Assembly (NCBI GenBank): GCA_958295665.1
Contig: OY282560.1
Span: 96,077,930 to 96,141,929 of the forward strand
Length of the DNA: 64,000 nt
Source: Tipula vernalis
Lineage: Eukaryota; Arthropoda; Insecta; Diptera; Tipulidae
Direction: 5' to 3'
Position numbers and translations under genes: made by a program. How positions within the stretch are numbered: the stretch's first letter is position 1; every line of letters begins with the position of its first letter. Shown piece by piece: positions 11,641 through 24,638 of this stretch. The notes beneath the pieces were generated by a model. It did no database searches. It worked only from the letters and a program-made list of their open reading frames with translations, and was not told the DNA's origin.

Positions 11641-14600
11641 GAAGAATTTTAATTTGTATGTCGTTATAAGTCCCATTCGAACAAATTTTTCAAAATTCTG
11701 ATTTACAATGAAAGTTATACATATGCAGCCATACATCTACAAATAAAAATTAAAATTTTGTAAAATGTTCTTTCAAATTTTTTATCACGTTAGTCAGAAT
11801 TTCTAAAATTCAACATATGAAATTCCAACTTTAAATTTTAAAATTTATGAAATTTGGTTTAAAAAATATATAAAATTTGAACATTGAATTTTGATTCTTT
11901 AAATTTTTGTCACATAACTTTTTAAATTCCGAACTGGAAAATTATTCAAAATATTTAAAATAGCCAAAGTTTGAAACTATTTGGAAAGTAGATATTTAAA
12001 ATAAACGAAATCCCGAAATTTCAATAGTGAAATTTTGAAAATTTTACATAGGATTATGTTCTTAAATATAATAATAATCCATAGTTCCGAGTTTTTATCT
12101 AAAATTAAACGTAAAACAACTTAAATCTTAACAGCTTAAACTTAACTTAAATCAACCCTTAAATTCTGAATTTTGAATTTTTCTAAAATTTTCTCCTTTC
12201 AAATTTTTTATCAAGTTAGCCAGAATTTCTGAACTTTAACATAAGAAATTCAGACTAATTTAGATGTTTAAAAATTGTTGATTCTTGTTGAATGTTGAAT
12301 CTTGATTCTTTAAATTTTTAAATTTCGAATTAGAAAATTATTCAAAATATTTGCAAAATTTCATAAATAGTAATCAAATTTTAAATTCTAACGGTAGAAT
12401 AACAGTAGAAATTTCGAAAATTTAAATTTTTATAAAAAAATTCAAGAATTTAAATTTCGAATTATAAATTTTTAAAACAAATTTTCATAAATCGAATTGA
12501 AATTATTTAATCTGAAAAAATATACAATAACAAATTTTTCATTTTTGAAAGTTCTATTTCATTCCAAAACATTTTAAAAATTCTATAATTTAGCGTCAAA
12601 AAATGAAATTTCTGTAAATTATTTCGAAATTTGTTATCTGAATAGTTATAGATAATGAGTTCTGAATAGTTATTGTTAAACATTTTCAAATTTAAAAGAA
12701 CAAACTTGGTAAATATTTGAAAATTCGAATGCACAACAGAGAATTCCGATATGTAACAACCAAAAACAAATAAAATCTAAATTTCTTTTTTCAAATTTTT
12801 AATCACGTTAGTCAGAATTTCTAGAATTAAAAAATAAGAAATTCTGACTTTAAATTTTAAAATCATGAAACTTAGTTTAAAAAATGTCTAGAATTTAAAC
12901 TAGCTACGTATCTTGATTCTTTACATAGGAATATATTCTTAAATAATTAGGAACTTTATCTAATATTTAGCTTCAAGTTAACCTTAAATTTGACTTAAAT
13001 CGACCAAAGTTCTTAAATTATGAATTTAAAATTGCTCTGCAATAGAGAAATACTGAAAATTTTGTATTTTCAAAAAACAATAACAGTTTCAAAATTTCCT
13101 TTCAAATTTTTTATCACACGTTAGACAGAATTTCTGAAGAAATTCTGACTTTAAATTTTAAAATCATGAAACTTAGTTTAAAAAATGTCTAGAATTTAAA
13201 CTAGCTACGTATCTTGATTCTTTAGTTTTTAAATTCGTATCTTGATTCTTTAGTTCAAAATATTTGCAAAATTTCATAAATCGGAATAATATTTTTAATT
13301 CTAACAGTAGGATTAGTATTGAATTTGTAAAATTTGACTTTTGATTAATAAAATTCTAGAATTTAAAACTTCGAATTTTCAATTTTTGATTAGCAAATTT
13401 TCATTTGTCGAATTGAAATTATTTAATTTGAAATTTGAATTAGCAAAACTTTAAAACTTTTTGAATACGTTTCAATATTTGAAATCAATGAAATCCAGAA
13501 ATTTTAATAATGGAATTTTAAAAATTTTACATAGGAATATATTCTTAAATAATTAGGAACTTTATCTAATATTTAGCTTCAAGTTAACCTTAAATTTGAC
13601 TTAAATCAACCAAAGTTCTTAAATTATGAATTTAAAATTGCTCTGCAATAGAGAAATACTGAAAATTTTGTATTTTCAAAAAACAATAACAGTTTCAAAA
13701 TTTCCTTTCAAATTTTTTAACACACGTTAGACAGAATTTCTAAAATTCAACATAAGAAATTGCAGTTCTATTGTGAAATTCGGTTTAACAAATTTCTAGA
13801 ATTTAAAACTTCGATCTTGATACTTTAAATTCTTGCCACTTAGATTCTTAAACTACGAATTTGAAAATTATTCGAAATATTTGAAAAGTTTCATAAAGCA
13901 AAAACAAATTTTTAATTCTAACATTTGGTTTAGCTTAAGATTAAAACTTTCAAATTTTATAGAATTTTAAATAACTGAAATTTGAATCTAAAAATTTGAA
14001 TGTTGAAATTTTGTTTAGAAAAAGTCTAGAGAATTTCGAAATCATCCAATTTTTACAACCCATGTAGACTTTTAAAATTATTTAAAATACTATAAACTTT
14101 TCATAAATCGAAAGGAAATTATTTAATCTGAAATTTGGAATTAGCAAAAGTTTAAAATATTTCGAAGTTTAGATATTTAAAATAAGCGAAGTCCCGAAAT
14201 TTGAATTATGGAAATTTTACGTAGGAATATATTCTTAAATAATTGGGAACATCAGTTAATTCACAAAAATACAAAAAAATGCAATTTTGGAATTTTAAGA
14301 AAATTTAAATTTAATAGTTCCAAGTTTCTGCGTAAAATTAAGCCTAATACAATACAATAAAGTTTTTGTTTTCATTCCAAAATATTTTAAAAATTCGATA
14401 ATTTAGCGTCAAAAAATGAAATTTCTGTAAATCATTTCGAAATTTGATATCTGAATAGTTATAGATAATGAGTTCTGAATAGTTATTGCTCTATATTTTC
14501 AAATTTAAAAGAACAAATTTGGTAAATATTTGAAAATTCAAATGCAAAAGAGTGTTCCGATATGTAACGACCAAAAACAAAATCGATTTTTTTTTTTCTT

Positions 14601-15800
14601 TCAAATTTTTTATCATGTCAACAAAATTTCTAGATGAAACTTAGTTTAAAAAATGTCTAGAATTTAAACTTCGAATCTTAATTCTTTATATTTTTGCCAC
14701 TTTAGTTTTTAAATTCGGAATTTGAAATTTTTTCAAAATATTTGCAAAATTTCATAAATCGGAATTAAATTTTTAATTCTAAGAGTAGGATTAGTAAAAG
14801 ATTAAAATTTGGAAAATTTGACTTTTGATTAATAAAATTCTAGAATTTAAAATTTCGAATGTTGAATTGTTGGTTACCAAATTTTCATTTGGTTTTTCAT
14901 TTTCATTTTTGAAATGTAAATATTTGAAATAAATGAAATCCAGAAATTTTAATAATGGAAATTTAAAAATTTTACATAGGAATACACTATGAAATAATTA
15001 GAAACTTTAGTTAATTTACAAAATGCATTAATCGATAGTTCCGAGGTTTTACCCAATATTAAGCTTAAAGTTAATTCTTAACACTTTAAACTTAATTTAA
15101 ATCAACCAAAGTTCTTAAATTATGAATTTAAAATTGCTGTGCAACAGGAAAATGCTGAAAATATTGTATTTTTCGAAAAATTATAACATTTTCAAAATTT
15201 TCATTGAAATTTTTTATTTTCGGTTTTAGAATTTTTAAAATTATGAAATTCGCTTTAAGAAATTTCTAGAATTTAAAATTTTGATCTAGAAACTTTAAAT
15301 TTTTGCCACATAGTTTCTTAAATTCCGAATTTGAAAATGTTTAAAAATATTTGGAAAATTTAAAATTTTAAAATATTTCCAATTTTAGATATTTAAAACT
15401 AGATATTGAATTAAGGAATTTTAGAAATATTAAATAGGAATATATTCCAATTAGAAAAATGAAATTCGATAGTTTTTTCGTAAAATTCGGCTTAAAAAAT
15501 GTAACAAATTTTTAATTTTTGAAAATTCTATGGCATTCAATAATATTTTAAAAATTCAAAAATTTAGTGTCAAAAAATAAGATTTGTGTAAAGTTACTGG
15601 AAATTTGAAATTTTAATACCCATGTTTCAATTGAATAATATAAGGAATTGCAAAATTTGTAAGACACATTCACAATTTGAAAAATTTATTCTATGATTTT
15701 AGGTTAAGAAAATTGACTGAACCTTTAAAATGTTTTTATATGTCTAATTCTACGATACAATAACTTAAATTACGTCATTTCAAAATTTAAATTATTTTGG
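11641..15800. repeat. Complex field of diverged 300- to 1800-bp direct repeats
   Basis: The phrase TTTCAAATTTTTTATCACGTTAG (or variants), followed by CAGAATTTCT, occurs at about 11771, 12197, 12789, 13100, 13706 and 14600. A block of about 214 bp at 12921-13134 recurs nearly unchanged at 13527-13740 (offset 606). A block of 82 bp at 12841-12922 recurs at 13142-13223 (offset 301). About 220 bp at 12560-12770 recurs at 14373-14580 (offset about 1813). Nested offsets near 303 and 606 suggest unequal exchange in a satellite with a base unit of roughly 300 bp. No coding frame was found. Confidence 0.75.
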
Positions 15801-15881
15801 AATGAAATAATAATTTAAAAAAATAAAATTTTTCAAAACTTTAAAATTATATTGAAATTTAGAATTTTTAAAATTTAAATT

Positions 15882-16050
15882 TCGACAAATCGAAATATCA
15901 AAAAATGTGTGTTGAGTATGTCGACTTCGGTAAACATTTGACGGTCGATTTTCTATCGATGCTAAGACAGAAAATGGTAGAATCGATCGTCAAATGTTTA
16001 TCGAAGTCGACATACTCAACACAAATTTTTTTGCTACTTCGACTTATCGA
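15882..16050. repeat. 169-bp near-perfect inverted repeat (hairpin)
   Basis: The core arms 15908-15950 and 15981-16023 are complementary over 43 bp with only two mismatches, both transitions that would be G-U pairs in a plus-strand RNA. Weaker pairing, with one indel, extends outward to 15882 and 16050. The loop is about 30 bp and itself partly self-complementary. It could be a MITE, a hairpin-siRNA or miRNA-like precursor, or a recent palindromic duplication. The 70-codon frame crossing it is an artefact of the palindrome. Confidence 0.85.
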
Positions 16051-18230
16051 TAGCGACGCGACTATCTCAATAAGGGTGATTGTGTTTCTAGAAAAAATTC
16101 GGTTCCTTTACGATTAAGATTTCCAAAATTCGATAATTTTATTTTAATCAAACAATTTTTTAAAGTAAAAAGCTCGATGTGGTGCTCGAGCGAACTAGAT
16201 ATTGAACTCGGTCTTCACAACTCTTCACCAAATCACAGATATTTTTAGATTATCATTTTGATATTTTTAATTGTTTCGAATGGAGCAATTAACCAATCAG
16301 CGAAAACGTAAGTGAAATTTAATATTTTTTAGTTTTATTTTCCTTGTAATGGCCTTCTAAATTTTTAAATTCCGTCGATAAACCCTGTCAAAATTGAGTC
16401 AGCAAAATTTTATTCTATAAAGAATTTATAAAGGCACTTCAGCGAAATGTTCAAGCGTGTGACGTTAGTCCAGAATTCCATCTCAGAAACAAAAATGTTC
16501 ATCAGACAAGACTATTTAAATCCCCTTGGCAGCACCAGTTCGTGTGTAATACTATTTCTATTTCATGGATTTCATTGAGCGTTTCTGGGCAACCAAGGAA
16601 AATTCTGAATTCAAATATGAAGCCTAGTGATACTAATGACATTTTAGGATTATATCTATAGTCGGCCAATTTGATCGGCTGCTTAACTGAAATAGCTACA
16701 ACCAATCCCTTCCGGGGGTAATTCTCCTCACGAAAATTCGTTTCCACTTCTTGTAAGTAAAACCAGTAATGTTTGAAGACCTAAGTCTAATAATTCTATT
16801 GATGCTCGCTTTATCTCAGCCAATGTTGACCAACGATGATCAAGATTCACAATAAATAAGGCCAGAAACTAGGAAGAAAATTTACGTTTATTTACGTCTA
16901 TTTCAATGCGTAAAATACCTTCGGGCAAAAATAATTCTAAAAGTTCCCTTTGAAAATGGACGTTACTAATAATATCGTTTTATTGTCAAAATTTCGTTTT
17001 ATTTTTCCCGGAGTATTCACATGAGATATTTCTTTATTTTTTTAGGAAATAAGGCCTTTGAACTTTATTTCTTTTGTGATTTCAAATGCAGTACTCCCAT
17101 AAGATGTATATATTGAAAGACGGTAAATTAAAGGCGATAATATATAACCAAAACAAAAATTAACAAACTTGTTCCACTAGTTGACCATACTCGTAGAATA
17201 ACCAAATTATGTAAAAATGACTTTTGGACAATCATCAATCTAAACCAAAATAAAACTTTACCTTGAATGTATATTTTTAGACTAAGAAATCCATCCATCC
17301 ATTTTCGTGTTTTTTTTTGTATTGTGATTGGCAACAATATTCGTGAAGAATGTGATACACAGACATTTCCGTCGATATAAAGATATTGAAAAACTAAAAA
17401 CTTGTTTAATCCAATTTCTTAGTGAAGAACACATTTGGAGACTTTCAATTATTGTTGTATGGTAGAAATTTAATTTCTCTATGTAATTAACTGGCTGGCA
17501 AATGAAGTTCAAGTTCACATTTTGTAATAGGAATAACATTGTAGGTTGCAATTCTAATTGATGATTTCATTATCTAACTTATGTATGTATATCTGAATAG
17601 AATACTTAATGTAATTTTTGAAAATTGCATTGAAGTTGGTTAAGAATTGAAATTTATATTAAAATATTTGTTTAATTAGATATTTTGCACATACTTAAAA
17701 CAAAATATTAAAACGTGTGTATAAAGTTCAAGTTCATGATTTTATTATTAGAATATAAAATGTTGTGGTACGCAATTATACAATTCGCTTACCAACTTCT
17801 TGCATTTTTAATAAAAAGAATTGTTTTTGATTTGTTTTGTAATATTTACGAAGGTCGAATTATACAAATATTTTAGGAACAATTAGATTTTTAGAAATTT
17901 GACACCTCGTTAATTTTAATTAATTAATTTTTGGGAAGAGATTAAAGAGTAAAGTTCAAGGGCCAAGTTTATGAATAAAAATTTAAACGATTTTGTCGAT
18001 AGGAAACCACATATACGTAAGAAAAGGTCCCCCATATTAACATTTTGTTAACAAGGTAAACATTAAGAGAACATCAAAATGGTCAGATATCGACAAATTG
18101 TTTCGATATTTCTTGGCCGGGAAATCTGGTCTTGCCAAAACTGCTAAATATGGGTAAGATATAACCATATAACTCATTCTATTTGATCATTCGTTGTCAT
18201 TTTATATTTTGAAGGGCTTGCAAATAAAAA
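16051..18230. other. Non-coding stretch with one unrecognised 81-codon frame
   Basis: The minus-strand frame 16502-16747 has mixed composition and ends in a CCQGDLNSLV tail, but I recognise no family and see no convincing splice context. Two overlapping minus-strand frames at 17128-17551 are AT-rich and look accidental. No TIR pair or RNA gene was noticed. Confidence 0.35.
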
Positions 18231-19079
18231 GAATTAGTAGGGGCTGTGCATTGCTATAAACAGCTTAGTTGCGTAGGGATTTTTAAAGAAATCTCGATCT
18301 AAAAAAAAATTAGACTTAACCTTTTCTTTTGATCGAATTTTCGTTTGGAATTTTGTTGATATGCACCTGAAGTGAATAAAGAATTGTTTGCCTTATATGA
18401 AAAATTTATTATGGAAAGCCAGTGAGATAGGTGCTTTTTTTGAAATTTTTTCATCCTAAACAAATTGGAAATTAAACTCAAATAGTTAGGCCGAATTTAC
18501 CTTTAAAATTTATGTCAAAATTCGATCTAAGGATATTAAATGATCAGCTCCTATGGAGTTGTAAATTCCTGGTAACTAGAGAAGCGAGGTAAAGGGAATG
18601 CGACCTGACAAAATGCAATCTGATTTTCGACTCCTTTAGAGTTGTAATTTCTCTTAACATTATAAATTACAATCGATGGTCACAAAGTTATGTCGAAATT
18701 TCAATTTTTTTGTGCAAATTTCAGACAAACTAAGGTAAGACCCACTCAAATATTAGGTCGAATTTCGTTCGAGGAGAGTAGGTCGAATTTCGTTAGGTAC
18801 AATTGCACACACAAAGAATTAGGTCGAAATTTCGAATTAAAGAAATTCGACCGAATTACCTTCTGGAATAATTTGACCAGACCTGACCTTTTGAAGTTGC
18901 TAAATATTAGAAATTCGGCGTAAATAGCCAGTGCTGCGAAATGACACAAATATTCCACGAAGCAACGGAAGCGGAGCAAATTTTCTGCTCCTATATTCCA
19001 AATTATTGGTTTCCTCAAAAAAAAGGAAAATCGACCTAACTAAATAGATCGAAATTTCAAAATAAAAGGGCATTCGACC

Positions 19080-19756
19080 TATTATTATTATTGGAGGACC
19101 ATGCGGGCGGTCAGCCACTTCGCACTGCGACCTAAAAGATCTATTGTGCTGGACCTTGCTTAATTATCCGTCCAGTCAATATTCAGGTTCTTATTGAACC
19201 TGACAATACTGCCTCTCGGTTCGTGATACATACTATCTGGGCTTATTGCTCTCCCTCCTAGATGTTTACTGCAGCATGTAGTTCCACTAGAAAGACGGTA
19301 GCATTGGAGGCCAAGGACTTCGAGAGGGCTGTCCCACTCCCGCATATTCCTACTCCTGCCCCGTATTCCGTTTGATTTTACTTTTACGAGTTGCTGGGAA
19401 TTGCAAATCGCCCGTAGGTCACCCAGCTTTACTATAGGAAGGCTAAATAAAACTGGAGGGTGCCTGGTATCCAGAGTCCGCATATTTTGGACTGATTAAC
19501 CTATCAGCCATTCATCCATGGGCATATGCTGTTCCACCTTAGATTAGGTTTTTTTTCAAGGTTTTCTTCTTTGGCGCCGTACTTTAGCCTTTGCCAAATG
19601 GCCTTAGTTACCAGTGGTTGCCACGAGGAGGCAGCACGTACACTTGCGAATTGTGAACAGCTCACGTGATGCGCACTCTACTGGAAGGTTACGGAGCTGG
19701 TAGATTAATCTACTCAACTTTGCCCCCCCCCCCCTTCCAATAGACGCCAAACCACC
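19080..19756 (-). mobile_element. 5'-truncated RNase H-bearing LINE, inserted in the repeat array
   Basis: This 677-bp stretch is distinctly more GC-rich than its surroundings. It is flanked by a perfect 10-bp target duplication, GCATTCGACC, at 19070-19079 and 19757-19766. On the minus strand it ends in (AAT)4, like I- or R1-type LINE tails. Around 19260-19375 a minus-strand frame reads GAGVGICGSG, then SNATVFLVELHA, typical of the RNase H domain of I/R1/Jockey-like ORF2; other frames carry stops. A G-tract lies close to the truncated 5' end (19725-19735). The sister repeat units at about 20.94 and 21.94 kb preserve the uninterrupted site. The element is dead. Confidence 0.8.
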
Positions 19757-20440
19757 GCATTCGACCAAAAAGAAATTAGACTTAATTTCCATTTGGAATT
19801 TTGTTGAATTTGGTTAGGTTTAATTTCACGAATCTGTGGCTGTTACAAGGCATCTAAAGGTCTGAAAAGGCAATCGTCTGTCCCATAGGTATCTTAACAA
19901 GAAATAAATTCGAAAGAGGAAAATCTTGCCAAACATGTACAATATTATTCAACATGTTTGGCAAGATTTTTAGGCTGAATTTCATTTATCCTAAACGAAT
20001 TGGAAAATTTGACTTATATAGTTAGGCCGGATTTCCTTATTTTAATTAAGGTCAAAATTCGACCTAAACATACTAAACTGCCACCCTGCCTATGGGGTCG
20101 TAAATTCCTATAAATTACGAATTCGAGGCAAAGGTTGGTTTGCGACTCCTGTAGACTTGTAATTTCCTGTAAACTGAAAAATCATACAAAGATGGAAGAA
20201 TAGCAACTCGACATGAATTTTTATCGAATTTCAATTTTGTAAGCAAATTTGAGGTAGTTTAAGTAAAACCTAGGTAATATTAGGTGGAAATGGTGGCATT
20301 AAAAGAAATTTCTGGATTAATTTTCGTTTTTAGGTCGAATCATCGTTTGAGAGTAGGTCGAATTTCATTAGGCCGAAGTTTCGAATTAAAAAAATTCTAC
20401 CTAGATTTTTTTGAAAAAATTGAATTTCCTTTTGAAACAA

Positions 20441-20559
20441 GGGGCTATTCGTGAAGTATTGGATTCTTATTTACATTGATTCTGATTTTCATTAAGTCAA
20501 ATACGAATCTTACATTTCGAAGAGACGAATACATTCGAATTGAAATTATAAATAGCCCC
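20441..20559. mobile_element. 119-bp MITE with GGGGCTATT ends
   Basis: The ends read GGGGCTATTCGTGAA and the complement TATAAATAGCCCC, with a partly palindromic interior (ATTGGATTC, GAATACATTCGAATT). It interrupts the repeat unit where sister units run straight through (compare 21.63-21.66 kb). ACA occurs on both sides and may be a 3-bp target duplication. The ends resemble the unit at 56.35 kb and, loosely, the Harbinger end at 60.68 kb. Confidence 0.6.
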
Positions 20560-22500
20560 ACAGGTTGAATTTCACGGACCCATGTCTGCCTATGTTTTAC
20601 ATGTAAAATTGGTATTGAAAAAGCGTCCGTGCGAGGGATTGTGCTAGTTTTGAAAAATGGTTAAAAAACAACTTGAAAGATTAATTCAACACTTTTGGAA
20701 ATGTTTTAGCCAGATCTAAGTTGATGGAGTTAAGGATATGGAGAAATTCGGCGTAAATAGTTAGGTCGAGTTTCAATTTTTAAAATTAAGTCAAGATTCG
20801 ACCTAAGTACATATTTCAAAAGGTTCGGAGTGCAGCGAGACCAGGCAAATATTTCATAAAGCAACGGAAACAAAATGTGTGCACAATTCGGCAGAATCTA
20901 AAAAAAGGAAATCCATCATATTAGGTTGAAGTTTCAAAATTAAAGGGAATTTGACCGAAAAGAAATTAGATTAATTTTCTTTTAGAATTTTGTGGAGTTT
21001 GGTTAGGTTTAATTTCACGACCACGTAGCTCTCTTTAGACATATAAAACGGGTATGACGGGTATCGCATTGAATTGAACCGCCTGAAATGGTTCATGGGA
21101 CAGGTGAACAAGTTCAACAATAAATGAACTCGAAAGAATAATTCAACGTGTTTGGCAAGATTTTTAGGCTGAACTTCTAAACAAATTGGAAATTGGAATT
21201 AAATAGTTAGGCTGAATTTCCTCTTATTAATTTAGATTAAAATTCGACCTAAAGATATTAAATTGCTAGCTCCTATGGAGACGTAAATCGCTAGGAACTA
21301 GGATGCGAGGCAGAGGTAATAAAGCGACCTGACCCAAACTCCTGGCTATTGTAGTACAAAAATCTATTCGAATTTATTTTTTTTAAGCAAATTTGGCACA
21401 AATTATACTAAAATCCACTCAAATATTAGGTCGAATTTACTTAGTTAGGTCGAAATGGCCACATTAAAGGAAATTTGATCAAATAAAAATTTAGGATTAA
21501 TTTTCATTTTTAAGTTAAATTTTCGTTTGAGAATAGGTCGAATTTCCTTATGTCAAATTTCACAGAGTATTAGGCTGAAGTTTCGACTTTAAGAAATTCG
21601 ATTTACACAATTTTTTTTTTTTAAACCGAATTTATTTTTGAAATAAGGTCGAATTTCACGTATCCGTGACTACCTTTAATTATCTGAATTGAACGAGTGT
21701 CCTACGATTTACATAAAAAATTGATTTTCAAAAAGCTGTCATTCGTGGGGAATGGATTGCATTAGCTTTGAAAAACAACTCGAATGATAATATTTTATCA
21801 TCCAACAGCAGCGAAACGACACAAATATTTCACGAAGCAACGAAAGCGGAGTGAAGCAAATTTTGCGCTCCTAGGGGATAAATTTGTGTCGAATTTAAAA
21901 AAGAAACTGCACCTAACTGTTAAGTCAAAGTTTCAAAATTAAAGGAAGTTCGACCTAAAAAAAATTAGGTCTAATTTTAGTCTAATGTTTAGGTCGGTCT
22001 AATTTCACACACCTGTGGCTGTCTTTAGGCATCGACAGTGAACATGAAAAATTGAATATGAAAAGGCGGTCTTCTCTGTGATAGGTGAGCCAATTTAACA
22101 ACAAATGAACTCGAGAGAATAATTCAACACGTTTGGCAAGATTTTTATGCTGCAATACCTTTATTTTATTTTTTTAACGTAAACAAATTGGAAACTAGAT
22201 ATAAAAAATTAGGCCGATTTTCCATTTTTTAATTTTGGTCAAAGTTGGACCTAAAGATATTCGATCTAGATCGATTAATTTTTTTGCGATTAGGCCGAAA
22301 TTTCACCTAAGGAAATTTGCCAAAAGATCAATAGCGACAAGAGGAGCAGCGACCCGGTACATATTTTTCGAAAAGACCAACTACAAAAATTTCTTTTTTG
22401 CTCACTCCCATAACTTTATTCCTTTGTGGTTAAAAATGTCTATAAACTGTGAGTTAAGAAAACTGAAACTGTGGAACTAAAAGAAAAGCCCACCTATATC

Positions 22501-24634
22501 TATTAGGCCAAATTACTTCGAATTAGGTTGGATGTTCTAAAATAAAAGAAAAAAGGGACCATGAGTATCAGCATCTAGCAACTAATACCCGTTTGCGATG
22601 GGTAACATAATTTTTGAAATTCCATCAAAAACGAATTCGAAAGACAGATATTTAATGATTCGGTGTAGGACAGACTACAATCTTTAACCAAAATAAAAAT
22701 ATTGGCGCGACCGGAAGAAATTTTCGCCAAATCGTCGCAATACTTTCCCGGGGTTATTTTCATATGAAACTGCGCTCGATAAATTTTTATTAAATTGTTT
22801 TGTATCAGTTCGGTTATCCTTCAATGCGAATTTCTTTCTCTCACACATACATTAAACAAATTATATGATTCATACCAAATGCGTTCCCCTTATTTCTCAC
22901 GCCTTGAATTGATAAAATCACATTATCAGTAAGTAAATAAAATAAAAATCAATTAACGCGATCATATTACAAATGAAGAGTTGAGTTATGGCCTATTGTC
23001 TTGACCACATAAAGTAAATGCATTGTTTACTATATTCGGGATAAGCAATAAAAAAGCAACAAAGAAATTTTAGATACTGTTGATGTATGTACATACAAAC
23101 TTGTAAAAAATCATTATTTGCGTTTTTTATACATACATACTAAGAAAGTTCATTTTGGGTGATCATTCCATAAACAAATGTCTTAAATTTGATCTCGCCT
23201 TTGTTAGGTGCCCTAATAAAATGATGGAGAGACAAGAAATAAAATACGCATGCATTCTGACATTTTTGTACGATAAATCATTTTTATCAAATTCTTAGTA
23301 TTTGGTTTTGTTCTTATGTTTAATTTAGACATTAAATTATTTTGATATAAATCGATTGTTGGCTTTTCCAACGTCTTATTTATTTGATGCAATTATTTAT
23401 AAAAATGGATATGGTCGTTATGTACATTACATATATGTATGTATATACGAAGTTCGTTAGTCTGTGGCGAACAGATATAAAAATAAAAAGTCAAAGAAAA
23501 TTAAATGGAAAATAATGAAATATGTGGCATGCATACACGTGAAATTATTCATATTGCACAATCATTTGTAAGAAAAGTTGCACCTGTTTTAAACTATAGT
23601 CGGTATATTTATTGTGAGGTTTCGTTTTATGTGTCAACCCAACAGAAAAATATATCAGCGTTGAAAGTGCCTAGGATGGTTCCCACCACACGAACATTCC
23701 ACCAAATAACAAGTTTTGAGATATTCTAAGACGTGAGCTGTTAAAAATGATCTCTAGAATCCGACTAATTTCCTTAACATTAAAAGTTTTCATTGCCTAA
23801 AATCCCGCGTGGAAATTCGAAATTCCTCTATTTATTAAGTTCAAATTGTAGAGAAATTTTAAATTTAGTTAAATGCTTTAATTTCCCCTAAATACAAAAC
23901 AAACTCAATAATTTTGGAAATACATAATAGAATTTCCTTTTAAAAAATTTTTGAATTTTGAAAATATGCTGAAGTAGTCAATAAATGTACAACAATTTCT
24001 AAAATTTTTCTCGAAATTTTTTAATACTATATTTTAAACTTTGCAATTCGTCTGTCTATGGTTAACCCATAAAAATAGTATTTTGTTTGTTCACACCCCC
24101 TTGTTTGTTGTGCATGACAATTCATATTCATCTTTGAATTCAAAATTAAATTCTCCTTACCAAATTATTAAAATAAATTTTTAAAATATTTCGAAATTGC
24201 CCTTACGAATCAACTGATCAATCCCTGCAATAAACATAACCGGTGAAGGCGCAGTGAAGGATAGCGCTTTCCAAATTTTTTCCAAATTCAAAAATTTAGT
24301 TGCATAAAAAATGCAACTAAAGTTTAGCCAAAAAATTCAGAAGGAGAAAATCCTGATAAGAAAATCCGAAGAAAGTCCCGAAAATGAAATCCAAAAGCAA
24401 AAAATGCGCAACACAAAGTATGTGAAGGTCTTAAAAGTTAAAATTTATAAAAATTTTATATTTTGCGGAGCAATTTAGAATATTGAGCTACTAAGCCTAA
24501 TTTCTTATCTTATAAATGGTCTAAAATTTTAATTGTCAACAGAGCAAATTTGAGCTAAAGTTCAAATTTTATTAAATTACTAACCTAATATTATCTAAAC
24601 TAGCATAATTCTATTAGCTAAATGTAGCTTTATC
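22501..24634. other. AT-rich non-coding stretch
   Basis: No recognisable gene. Two frames of 62-74 codons (22575-22763 minus, 23505-23729 plus) show no family resemblance. Short ATGTATGTA microsatellites occur near 23075-23090 and 23432-23446. Confidence 0.45.
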
Positions 24635-24638
24635 TTAA

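Larger units (their letters stand above)
18240..22500. repeat. Array of about 1-kb degenerate repeats rich in AGGTCGAATTT
   Basis: Three to four units are recognisable from ordered landmarks. A CTAAACAAATTGGAAA motif followed by TTAGGCCGAATTT recurs at about 18.42, 19.97, 21.17 and 22.18 kb. CTCCTATGGAGTTGTAAAT with a following CGACCTGAC occurs at about 18.55, 20.08 and 21.27 kb. AAGCAACGGAAGCGGAG occurs at about 18.96, 20.86 and 21.83 kb. A TTTCACGA-CTGTGGCTG block occurs at about 19.83, 21.01 and 22.0 kb. Unit spacing is about 1.0-1.2 kb once insertions are discounted. Short AGGTCGAAATTTC words repeat inside each unit. No durable reading frame is present. Confidence 0.75.

Noticed and set aside
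15905..16117. 70-codon open frame as a gene
   Set aside because: It spans both arms and the loop of a near-perfect inverted repeat, so the open frame is a by-product of the palindrome.
19160..19483. 107-codon minus-strand frame as the LINE protein
   Set aside because: The RNase H signature (GAGVGICGSG, ATVFLVELHA) lies in a different minus-strand frame; this frame is accidental.
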